A stretch of 8,901 nt of DNA from an uncultured Eubacteriales bacterium (GCA_900544525.1 UQVN01000133.1:1-8901); one strand, 5' to 3'. Shown: positions 1 through 6,512, counted from the first letter of the stretch. Translations and numbers: made by a program. The notes: generated by a model from the sequence alone, not told the origin.

Positions 1-64
1 TTTCCAAAAAACGCCACAATCTACAAAAAGTATATATGGCCTTTTTATTAACAATCCTTCTTAC
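1..64. other. Left-edge stretch with no assignable gene
   Basis: All three plus-strand frames are open from the window edge. One ends in TAA at 49-51 and another in TAA at 71-73. The first could be the last 16 codons of a convergent plus-strand gene ending just before the hairpin at 67-128. Sixty bases are too few to choose a frame, and I assign no gene. Confidence 0.2.
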
Positions 65-128
65 AAAAAATAAGACTTATCCAATGAATCCCTTGTAATA
101 TCAAGGTTTTCTGGCTAAGTCTTATTTT
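65..128 (-). terminator. Intrinsic terminator after proA, possibly bidirectional
   Basis: A perfect 13-bp inverted repeat has arms at 67-79 and 116-128, and a smaller 5-bp hairpin (91-95 with 102-106, CCTTG/CAAGG) inside its 36-base loop. Read on the minus strand, the stem lies 23 bases beyond the proA stop and runs into six T residues (65-70). The arms begin with AAAA and end with TTTT, so the same stem could also end a plus-strand transcript arriving from beyond the left edge. The stem is AT-rich and the loop is large for a terminator. I infer termination from the position and the T tract. Confidence 0.65.
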
Positions 129-150
129 ATTATAGTATTCTATCTAATTT

Positions 151-1398
151 TTATGGACGAATTTGTCCATTTCCATAAATAATGTATTTTGTGGAAGTGA
201 GAGCTTTTAATCCCATTGGCCCTCTTGCGTGAAGTTTCTGCGTGCTGATTCCAATTTCAGCTCCTAGCCCAAACTCAAATCCATCGGTGAATCTTGTGGA
301 TGCATTCACATAGACTGCTGCTGCATCAATTTGATCCAAAAACTTTTGTGCATTGGCATAGTTATCCGTAATAATAGCTTCGCTATGCCCTGTATTGTAG
401 CAATTAATATGAGCGATTGCTTCATCGATGGAATCGACTACTTTTAATGAAAGAATGAGATCTAAATATTCTGTTTTATAATCTTCTTCCGTGGCAGGAA
501 CAATTCTCTTATCAATTTCTTGTGTTCTTTCATCCCCACGGATTTCTACGCCTTTTTCCATTAAGGCATCGGCAATCGCCGGCAGATAGGCTTCTGCTAC
601 TGCGCTATGTACAACTAAAGATTCACAAGTGTTGCAAGTGCCTAAACGCTGTGTTTTTGCATTGATAATAATCGGAATTGCCATTGTTAAATCCGCAAAT
701 TCATCGACATAAATATGACAATTTCCTGTCCCTGTTTCAATGACAGGAACGGTGCTATTTTGTACTACGGTTTTAATTAAATTCGCACCACCTCTTGGAA
801 TTAAAACATCTAAATACTCATTCATTTTCATCATTTGATTTGCCACTTCATGGCTTGTATCCGTTACGAGCTGAATGGCGTTTTTATTCACATTACACTC
901 TGCAAGTGCCCCTTGAATAATTTCTAAAATAGCTCGATTGGAATGAATGGCATCTTTTCCACCTCGTAAGATTACGGCATTTCCTGCTTTAAAACAAAGG
1001 GCAAAGGCATCGGCTGTCACATTTGGTCTAGACTCATAAATAATTCCAATGACTCCTAATGGCACTCTCTTTTGACCGATCATCAAACCGTTTTCCTTCT
1101 TTTTCATAGAAAGCACTTCTCCGATGGGATCTTCTAACTGAACAATTTGACGAATTCCCTCTGCCATATTTTTAATTCTTTCAGAAGTCAGTGCAAGGCG
1201 ATCAAGCATTGCTTTTGACATGCCATTTTTTCTACCATTTTCTAAATCTATCTCATTACTTTCTAAAATTTCTTCTTCGCAAAATTCTAGTGCATCTGCT
1301 ACAAAATTTAACGCACGATTTTTCTTATAAGTGTCTAAAACCGCAAGTTCTTGAACGGCCTCTTTTGCTCGTTTTCCCAATACTTCTATTTGTTCCAT
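151..1398 (-). CDS. proA: Glutamate-5-semialdehyde dehydrogenase (gamma-glutamyl phosphate reductase)
   Basis: This is the second enzyme of proline synthesis from glutamate. It reduces gamma-glutamyl phosphate with NADPH to glutamate-5-semialdehyde, which cyclises to pyrroline-5-carboxylate, in the cytoplasm. The 415 residues match the usual ProA length and the aldehyde dehydrogenase fold. Visible family motifs are YESRPNVTADAF (121-132), AKTQRLGTCNTCES (247-260), GHSEAI (337-342), RFTDGFEFGLGAEIGIST (369-386) and KLHARGPMGL (388-397). Cys255 in the GTCNTC motif aligns with the catalytic cysteine of the family, and a second Cys follows at 258. The ATG is preceded by AAGGG at 1404-1408, 5 bases away, and the reading frame has no better start. 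It is the last gene of the apparent operon. The feeding kinase proB lies upstream, separated from it by two other genes. Confidence 0.97.
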   Translation of the reverse strand: MEQIEVLGKRAKEAVQELAVLDTYKKNRALNFVADALEFCEEEILESNEIDLENGRKNGMSKAMLDRLALTSERIKNMAEGIRQIVQLEDPIGEVLSMKKKENGLMIGQKRVPLGVIGIIYESRPNVTADAFALCFKAGNAVILRGGKDAIHSNRAILEIIQGALAECNVNKNAIQLVTDTSHEVANQMMKMNEYLDVLIPRGGANLIKTVVQNSTVPVIETGTGNCHIYVDEFADLTMAIPIIINAKTQRLGTCNTCESLVVHSAVAEAYLPAIADALMEKGVEIRGDERTQEIDKRIVPATEEDYKTEYLDLILSLKVVDSIDEAIAHINCYNTGHSEAIITDNYANAQKFLDQIDAAAVYVNASTRFTDGFEFGLGAEIGISTQKLHARGPMGLKALTSTKYIIYGNGQIRP

Positions 1399-1496
1399 CG
1401 AATCCCTTGCTACTCAAAATATGGACAAGTCTGTCTAGTAGCCTCTCCTTCCTTTTGTTTGCGCTTTTTTGTCCTTGTATTTCCTCAATGGACACG
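1399..1496 (-). promoter_or_regulatory. Gap before proA with an extra Shine-Dalgarno-like tract
   Basis: This 98-base gap separates the cyclo-ligase stop (TAG) from the proA start. It holds the working proA site AAGGG (1404-1408). About 40 bases further upstream is a purine tract reading AAGGAAGGAGAGG on the minus strand (about 1442-1454), with no ATG, GTG or TTG at usable spacing. No terminator or convincing promoter is visible. The extra tract may be a remnant of an older start site or chance purine richness. Confidence 0.3.
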
Positions 1497-2063
1497 CTAT
1501 TGTATTAGACGTTTTTCTGTTAAAATTTTATCTGGTTTATAGTCTCCTTTATCACCTTCGAACTGTTCATACACTTGAAAATCATAGGCAATCGCAATTG
1601 TTTTTAAATGAGAATTTCTCGCCAGATATCGATCATAATATCCTCCACCATAACCGATTCGATTTCGACTTTCATCAAAAGCAACTCCTGGCATAATAAC
1701 AAGGCTGTTATCGGATACGATTCCTAGCTGTTTTTGGGGCTCTAAAATGCCATATTTGCTCTCTTCTAATTCCTCTAAGGAACGATAGCGATAAAATTCA
1801 ATTTCTCCCTCTTCTACAATTGGAGAAGCCACTTCTTTTCCTAAGCGAAATGCTTCTTCAATAATTGGAATTGTCGGAATTTCTTGATTATAAGCCACAT
1901 AAATACTAATGCTTTTAGCGTCCTTAAATTCTTTCATAGAGACTAATTTCTCAAAAATCTCTTTCCCAATCTTTTCTCTCTCTACTTCCGTCACATTCTT
2001 TTTTCTAAGACGCATTTCATGGCGAATTTCTTTTTTTCTAATCTGAATTAATGATAATGGCAT
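1497..2063 (-). CDS. 5-formyltetrahydrofolate cyclo-ligase
   Basis: The family (YqgN in Bacillus, YgfA/Fau in E. coli, human MTHFS) converts 5-formyl-THF to 5,10-methenyl-THF using ATP, returning this storage folate to the one-carbon pool. The signature PGVAFDESRNRIGYGGGYYD lies at residues 125-144. Also visible are NQEIPT (59-64), YGILEP (104-109) and the basic N-terminal helix (RKKEIRHEMRLRKK, 9-22), all usual for the family. The C-terminal DKILTE (178-183) is a typical ending. I start at 2063, giving 188 residues, because the strong GGAGGAG site (2069-2075) lies 5 bases upstream. An in-frame ATG at 2081 would put that site inside the coding region and lacks a site of its own. It sits between the DUF896 gene and proA. 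Nothing links folate recycling directly to proline synthesis, so co-transcription is probably organisational. Confidence 0.94.
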   Translation of the reverse strand: MPLSLIQIRKKEIRHEMRLRKKNVTEVEREKIGKEIFEKLVSMKEFKDAKSISIYVAYNQEIPTIPIIEEAFRLGKEVASPIVEEGEIEFYRYRSLEELEESKYGILEPQKQLGIVSDNSLVIMPGVAFDESRNRIGYGGGYYDRYLARNSHLKTIAIAYDFQVYEQFEGDKGDYKPDKILTEKRLIQ

Positions 2064-2068
2064 TTTAA

Positions 2069-2075
2069 CTCCTCC
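2069..2075 (-). promoter_or_regulatory. Ribosome binding site that sets the cyclo-ligase start
   Basis: GGAGGAG on the minus strand is followed by TTAAA and then ATG at 2063. This near-perfect anti-16S match inside the first codons of the longer reading frame argues that translation begins at 2063 rather than 2081. Confidence 0.8.
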
Positions 2076-2148
2076 ATTCATTCCAAAATCATTTTTAATG
2101 TTTTTTCATACTATTCTCACAACCGCCATTCTCCCCTCATAGGCGCTA

Positions 2149-2358
2149 TTAGCTTAACTTCTTTCTTTTAACGGGTGTAACCGTTCCATCCTTTTCTAAA
2201 ATACTAACGTTTTCTAAAGTACCTCGAAGGTTCTTGCGGATTGCCATAATATATTCTTTGCGAAGTTTTTGCTGTTCTTCTTTCTCCGCTGGTGTCAATC
2301 CTTCTGCTTTCATTTTATGATATAATTCGTTAATTCTTTCGATTTTCTTTTCGTCCAT
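2149..2358 (-). CDS. DUF896 (YnzC-like) small cytoplasmic protein
   Basis: This 69-residue protein matches the DUF896 pattern. It has an N-terminal helix with IERINELYHKMKAEG (6-20), then LTPAEKEEQQKLRKEYI (21-37), then RKNLRGTLENVSILEKDG (41-58) and a basic tail. The family is widespread in Firmicutes and forms a short helical hairpin. B. subtilis YnzC, encoded with the SOS division inhibitor gene yneA, is the best-known member, but no biochemical role is established. The start is ATG at 2358, with AGGAG at 2366-2370 and 7 bases between. A longer in-frame opening up to 2448 only overlaps proB in another frame and is rejected. The proB stop is 4 bases before this ATG and the ribosome site lies on the last proB codons, so the two genes are probably translationally coupled. 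Confidence 0.9.
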   Translation of the reverse strand: MDEKKIERINELYHKMKAEGLTPAEKEEQQKLRKEYIMAIRKNLRGTLENVSILEKDGTVTPVKRKKLS

Positions 2359-2362
2359 TGTT

Positions 2363-3277
2363 TTACTCCTTTTTATCATTTGCACTGAGTGCATTTGTTT
2401 GTAGTTTATCATATTGTGCCTCGACACGCAAATAAGATTTTCTTTCAATATAATCCATCACATCAAAATTTGGATTTTTATGGGCTAAAAAGAGTGTTCC
2501 TATTTCTTTTCCTTCCATAATATCATTTAAAATTCCAAAATCCGCTCCATTTGCGATTATCATATCCGCTCCTGAATCATTGGCAATTCTTGCTGCCGCG
2601 ATTTTCGTTGCCATTCCTCCCGTTCCAAAATCAGAACTAACACCTTTTGCCATTTTTTGTAATTCTTCATTAATTTCCGTTACGGTAGAAATCAATTTGG
2701 CATCTTTATTTTTATTTGGATCATCGGTATATAGCCCATCGATATCGGATAATAAAATTAAGAGATCAGCTTTTACCAAGGCAGAAACAACCGCAGATAA
2801 GTTATCGTTATCTCCAAATTCAATCTCTTCAGTAGAAACGGTGTCATTTTCATTCACAACAGGAATGACTCCCATTCTCAATAATTCTTCAAAGGTATTT
2901 TGTGCATTCGTTCGATTTAATTCTTTTAATATCGTTGTTTTCGTCATCAAAATTTGTGCAGAAGTCTGATTATATTCTGCAAATAGTTTTTGATAGATCA
3001 TCATCAGTTGTCCTTGCCCTACTGCTGCACACGCCTGTTTTTGAGCAACACAGCTAGGTCTTTCCTGAATTCCTAACGCTTTTCTCCCAACACTGATAGC
3101 CCCAGAAGATACAAGAACAACATCAATGCCACGATTCCGAATATCACTGATAACTCTTACTAATTTTTCTAGTTTTACCAAATTAATATACCCTGTCTCT
3201 TTATGCACTAAAGAAGAGGTTCCAACTTTAATTACAACACGTTTTTTTCTCTGTAAATGCTCTCTATTTTTTATCAT
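2363..3277 (-). CDS. proB: Glutamate 5-kinase, short form without a PUA domain
   Basis: This is the first and committed step of proline synthesis: ATP-dependent phosphorylation of the gamma-carboxyl of glutamate, with feedback inhibition by proline in characterised enzymes. The amino acid kinase domain spans about residues 13-265. It shows VVIKVGTSSLV (14-24, phosphate loop), VSSGAISVG (56-64), QKQACAAVGQGQLM (79-92), VNENDTVS (141-148), FGDNDNLSA (154-162), LSDIDGLY (176-183) and GTGGMATK (218-225). E. coli ProB is about 367 residues with a C-terminal PUA domain. This one is 304, and the last 40 residues are charged and do not resemble PUA. Some Firmicute enzymes are similarly PUA-less. The ATG at 3277 has its AGGAG (3280-3284) only 2 bases away, an unusually tight spacing, but the frame offers no better start. 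It is followed 4 bases later by the DUF896 gene. Confidence 0.96.
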   Translation of the reverse strand: MIKNREHLQRKKRVVIKVGTSSLVHKETGYINLVKLEKLVRVISDIRNRGIDVVLVSSGAISVGRKALGIQERPSCVAQKQACAAVGQGQLMMIYQKLFAEYNQTSAQILMTKTTILKELNRTNAQNTFEELLRMGVIPVVNENDTVSTEEIEFGDNDNLSAVVSALVKADLLILLSDIDGLYTDDPNKNKDAKLISTVTEINEELQKMAKGVSSDFGTGGMATKIAAARIANDSGADMIIANGADFGILNDIMEGKEIGTLFLAHKNPNFDVMDYIERKSYLRVEAQYDKLQTNALSANDKKE

Positions 3278-3279
3278 AT

Positions 3280-3339
3280 CTCCTGCTGATCATAAAACAA
3301 AACTTCTTTTATCCAACAATTGTTTTATGACTTCCTCCC
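3280..3339 (-). promoter_or_regulatory. proB leader: hairpin, orphan ribosome site and possible 12-codon leader
   Basis: Between the COG2509 gene and proB is an 11-bp perfect inverted repeat with arms at 3290-3300 and 3320-3330 and a 19-base loop. No T tract follows it on either strand, so it is not an ordinary terminator. Just upstream is a good Shine-Dalgarno sequence, GGGAGGA (3333-3339). At ideal spacing it is followed by AUA (3326-3328) rather than AUG, and from there 12 codons run open to TGA at 3290-3292. The hairpin therefore coincides with this mini-ORF. The proB site AGGAG lies 6 bases beyond the hairpin. A role in setting proB translation is inference, and AUA starts are rare. Confidence 0.35.
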
Positions 3340-3375
3340 AATTGTCTATTTTTCTATTTTTTATTGTTCTATTGA

Positions 3376-5013
3376 TTATTGTTCTTGTGGCAACGCATAA
3401 CGGCTAGCGATGGCTTCTGCTACTTTCATACCATCAATAGCCGCTGATGTAATACCACCTGCATATCCAGCCCCTTCCCCACATGGATAAAGACCATCAA
3501 TATTACTTACAAACTCCGTGTCTCGCTCCATACGAAGAGGAGAAGAAGTTCTTGTTTCAACACCTGTTAAAACCGTGTCTCTTCTTCCATATCCTTTAAT
3601 CTTTTTATCAAAAGCTTCCATTCCTTCTATAATCGCCTCTATCACATAGCTTGGCAAACAGTCTCTTAAATTTGCAAACGCATACTGTCCTTGTAACGAA
3701 GGTGAAATATCGCCTAATTTCTCCGTTTTTTTGTTATCAATGAGATCGCCTAACAGCTGAATTGGAACACTTCCATCACCACCTGCCACTTGATAAGCAA
3801 GGCTTTCCCATTTTCTTTGGAACTGTACACCAGCCATTGGAGAATCCTCCATAAAATCCTCTGGAGTAACGTTAACAACAATGGCAGTGTTAGAATTTTG
3901 GGCATCTCGTTTATAGTTACTCATACCGTTTACAACAATTCTACCTTCTTCCGATGAGGAGTTTACAACAAATCCTCCTGGACACATACAAAAAGAATAG
4001 ACACTTCTTCCATTTTCTGCATGATGGACTAATTTATAATCCGCTGTTGGTAAATATTTTTTATCATATCCAACCCCATACTGAGATTCATTGATCATTT
4101 CTCTTTCATGTTCTACACGAACACCGATTGCAAATGATTTTTTTGTCATATAAAGCTGATGATCATAGAGCATTTGAAATGTATCTCTTGCGCTATGGCC
4201 TACTGCAATTACAAGGGTACTACAAGGAATCCACTGTTCCCCATTGACACAAATAGCCTCTATTTCGCCAATTTTCCCTTCCTTTTGTTCTTCTACATCC
4301 GCATAGGATTTAAAACGAATGTCCGTAACTTTAGAAGAAAATCGAACTTCTCCTCCACTTTTTATAATATCCTCTCGCATATTGATAATAATATCCCGTA
4401 GTAAATCCGTTCCTATATGTGGTTTATTCCAATATAAAATTTCTTCTGGCGCTCCATAGGATACAAATGTCTCTAACACTTTTTTATTTCTTCCCCATTT
4501 ATCTTTTACACCAGTATTTAACTTTCCATCAGAAAAAGTCCCTGCTCCGCCTTCTCCAAACTGAACATTACATTCTGGATCTAATTCTTTTGTCTCCCAA
4601 TAATGTTCAATGGACTTAACACGCTCTGTGACACATTTTCCTCTCTCTAATAAAAGTGGTTGGTATCCTGCCTTTGCAAGCATTAACGCACAAAATAAGC
4701 CCGCAGGTCCTGCTCCTACAATAACAGGTCTTGCTTTCATTTTTTCCATTCCTGTCTTTGGAAACTGATAACAAATTTCTTCGGCCATCACTGCATTTTT
4801 ATTTTTCGCACGTTTCAATACTTTCTCTTCTTCTGGCAAGGATAACTGCACAGAGTAAATATATTTTAAATCATCTTTTTTTCTAGCATCCAATGATTTT
4901 TTAATAATTTTATAAGAAAATTCTCCTTTTAATTTTAAATTGGATGCAATGGCTTTTTTTAACGCATCTTCTTTATGAGAAATTGGTAATTTTATTTGTG
5001 ATAATTGTATCAT
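3376..5013 (-). CDS. COG2509-family FAD-dependent dehydrogenase
   Basis: This is a 545-residue cytoplasmic flavoprotein of the uncharacterised NAD(P)/FAD-dependent oxidoreductase family COG2509, usually near this length. A family-typical N-terminal domain (about 1-90) precedes the Rossmann dinucleotide motif VIVGAGPAGLFCA (97-109). GEGGAGTFSDGKL (153-165), FCMCPGGFVV (341-350), GVETRTSSP (484-492) and YPCGEGAGYAGGITSAAIDG (509-528, FAD-binding C-terminus) are strongly conserved family blocks. No membrane segment or signal peptide is visible. Its substrate is unknown, and I do not assign one. The ATG overlaps the TGA of the preceding flavoprotein frame by 4 bases (ATGA, 5010-5013). AAGGAG at 5023-5028 lies 9 bases upstream, inside that gene's end. 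Translational coupling to that gene is therefore likely. proB follows after 98 bases. Confidence 0.92.
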   Translation of the reverse strand: MIQLSQIKLPISHKEDALKKAIASNLKLKGEFSYKIIKKSLDARKKDDLKYIYSVQLSLPEEEKVLKRAKNKNAVMAEEICYQFPKTGMEKMKARPVIVGAGPAGLFCALMLAKAGYQPLLLERGKCVTERVKSIEHYWETKELDPECNVQFGEGGAGTFSDGKLNTGVKDKWGRNKKVLETFVSYGAPEEILYWNKPHIGTDLLRDIIINMREDIIKSGGEVRFSSKVTDIRFKSYADVEEQKEGKIGEIEAICVNGEQWIPCSTLVIAVGHSARDTFQMLYDHQLYMTKKSFAIGVRVEHEREMINESQYGVGYDKKYLPTADYKLVHHAENGRSVYSFCMCPGGFVVNSSSEEGRIVVNGMSNYKRDAQNSNTAIVVNVTPEDFMEDSPMAGVQFQRKWESLAYQVAGGDGSVPIQLLGDLIDNKKTEKLGDISPSLQGQYAFANLRDCLPSYVIEAIIEGMEAFDKKIKGYGRRDTVLTGVETRTSSPLRMERDTEFVSNIDGLYPCGEGAGYAGGITSAAIDGMKVAEAIASRYALPQEQ

Positions 5014-6402
5014 TTCTTTTTTCTCCTTGCTGTTTTTCTCTTATCTTTCCCCCGATTCTTCTCTATGGTTTTCTCTGTCTGTTTCTTTTTTCTCTCAAAT
5101 TGCTTTGGTTTTGCTGTTTCATAATGTTGTTTTCCTGTTTTTAATAAAACGTTATTTGGCTGTTCTTTTATCCTATCAGATCTTGTATACTTTTGTACAG
5201 AGTTTCCTGCTAAATATCCACTGGTCCAAGCCCACTGTAAATTATAGCCACCGCACGTTCCATCAATATCCACCACTTCTCCAACAAAGTATAAATTTTT
5301 TATTTTTAAAGATTCCACAAATTTCTTTTGTAACCACTCCACCAGCACACACTTGGCATTGCTCAAAAGAATTAAATCCCACAATGGGAATCTTAAAATT
5401 TTGAATGATAAAACAAAGACGTTTTCGTTGTTCTTTCGTCATTTCCTTGCAATGTAACGTTTCTTTTATATTCGCTTCTTGTAAAAAAATAGGAACTAAC
5501 TTTTTGGAAAAAATGCCTTCTAATAATTCACGAATATTTTTATAAGTACAACAATTGCTTAATTTTTCTAAAAGATTTAAAAACTCTATAAAACTCTTTT
5601 CTCGATAAAAATTGATCATCACTTCGACTTTACGCCCTTTTTGCAACATCTTTGTTGCATAACGGCTAATTTGAAAGGTTGGAACACCCGATATTCCATA
5701 ATTTGTAAACTGAATTTCCCCTTCTTCTTCCATTACAACTGCTCCATCCACAAGACAAGAAATCCCACCTTTTGCACGAACACCTGCCCATTGTTTAATG
5801 CCTTTATGGCTCGTATGTAATCCTGTAAGAGCTGGTACAACAAGTGTCACTGAGTGACCAAATTGTTTTGCCAGCTCATACCCTTTTCCATCGCTTCCAA
5901 GTTTTGGCTGTGCCTTACCACCAGTGGCTATGACGCATTGATAAGCAGAAAATCTTTCTTTTTTCTCTGTTTCACAAACAAAAACATCTCCTTCTTTTTG
6001 AAGAGAAATTACTTTTTGATCGCAAAAAATATCCACGCCAAGAGATTGTAATTTTAATTCTAAAGCGGATACAACGGCAGTCGCTTGTTTCCTTCTTGGA
6101 TAAACATATCCATTTTCTTCTTTCCAAACAATCCCAATAGATTCAAAAAAATCTAATGTTTCCTTCACAGAAAACTTTTTTAGAACATCATAGGCAAACT
6201 GTGGATCGTCTCCGCGATAGTCCTGTTCTTTTATGCTTAAATTTGTCATATTACAGCGTCCATTTCCCGTTGCAAGAATTTTTTTTCCTATCTTTGCCAT
6301 CTGCTCGATTACGCAAACAGACAGCCCTCGTTCTGCTGCTCGTATGGCAGTTAAAAGCCCAGCAGCTCCACCACCAATAATCATACTGTCATATAATTTC
6401 AT
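5010..6402 (-). pseudogene. HI0933/BaiN-family flavoprotein, interrupted by a one-base frameshift
   Basis: This gene belongs to the family of YhiN (E. coli) and BaiN (bile-acid-converting clostridia), in which most members have unknown substrates. The first frame (6402-5263) encodes 379 residues. They include MIIGGGAAGLLTAI (7-20, FAD phosphate binding), GNGRCNMTN (46-54), YVYPRRKQA (99-107), VIATGG (157-162) and EIQFTNYGISGVP (229-241). It stays normal through AGGVVTKE (353-360), then goes out of frame and stops after 19 unrelated residues. The missing C-terminus, including YFVGEVVDIDG and GGYNLQWAWTSGYLAG, is intact in the next frame and ends at 5010. Removing one base restores a 463-residue protein, longer than the roughly 410 usual for the family because of a basic tail. 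AGAGG (6411-6415) lies 8 bases before the ATG. The TGA overlaps the next gene's ATG. It could be a recent pseudogene, a sequence error or a frameshifted gene. As read, the product would lack part of its FAD site. Confidence 0.85.
5320..5330 (-). other. Frameshift site in the HI0933/BaiN-family gene
   Basis: On the minus strand the region reads ACAAAAGAAATTTGTGGAA. Frame one gives Thr-Lys-Glu-Ile-Cys, whereas the conserved continuation Phe-Val-Glu-Ser-Leu-Lys is one base further on. Deleting one A, either from the A4 run (5326-5329 on the plus strand) or from the A3 run (5322-5324), joins the two frames. It therefore looks like a one-base gain in short homopolymers. It could equally be a +1 shift site, but I see no flanking stimulator structure that would favour programmed frameshifting. 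Confidence 0.8.
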
Positions 6403-6443
6403 CTATCTGTCCTCTTATTCTTTTCTATTCTTTTGTTTTCATA

Positions 6444-6480
6444 ACAGCTACCCTATCCTTGTTTTAACAAAGTACGCTGT
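6444..6480 (-). promoter_or_regulatory. Bulged hairpin in the 5' leader of the flavoprotein operon
   Basis: In the roughly 100-base leader between the predicted start site and the flavoprotein ATG, ACAGC (6476-6480) can pair with GCTGT (6444-6448). An inner stem CTTTGT/ACAAGG (6 bp with one G-U pair) closes a four-base loop. No T tract follows, and I recognise no known riboswitch consensus, including FMN. It may be a stability element or incidental folding. Confidence 0.25.
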
Positions 6481-6501
6481 TTCTAAAGTATTTTTTCTTA
6501 C

Positions 6502-6511
6502 AGAATATTCT
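6502..6511. promoter_or_regulatory. Palindrome at the predicted transcription start (possible operator)
   Basis: AGAATATTCT is a perfect 10-bp palindrome lying immediately downstream of the predicted -10 box, centred near the expected start site. It sits within a wider dyad TTACA (6498-6502) and TGTAA (6515-6519) that overlaps the -10 box. This is where a repressor dimer would block initiation. No regulator gene is in the window, and short AT-rich palindromes also occur by chance. Confidence 0.35.
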
Positions 6512-6512
6512 A

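Noticed and set aside
153..170. ATGGAC/GTCCAT hairpin at the proA stop, and repeated ATGGAC near 1421 and 1488
   Set aside because: The arms are six bases, no T tract follows the hairpin, and a hexamer recurring three times is within chance expectation.
2064..2081. Upstream ATG (2081) as the cyclo-ligase start
   Set aside because: The strong GGAGGAG falls inside those six codons at ideal distance from the ATG at 2063, and no ribosome site precedes 2081.
2359..2448. Longer in-frame start for the DUF896 gene at 2448
   Set aside because: The extra 30 residues only overlap the proB 3' end, do not resemble the family, and lack a ribosome site. The ATG at 2358 has AGGAG 7 bases upstream.
3280..3310. 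Promoter directly before proB (TTGGAT-16-TATGAT on the minus strand)
   Set aside because: The -35 box is poor, and transcription would begin at or within the proB ribosome site, leaving almost no leader.
5010..5384. An independent 124-residue gene overlapping the flavoprotein end
   Set aside because: Its conserved part is the missing C-terminus of the HI0933/BaiN family. The first 21 residues are out-of-frame translation of the upstream part, and the apparent start is a TTG without a good ribosome site.
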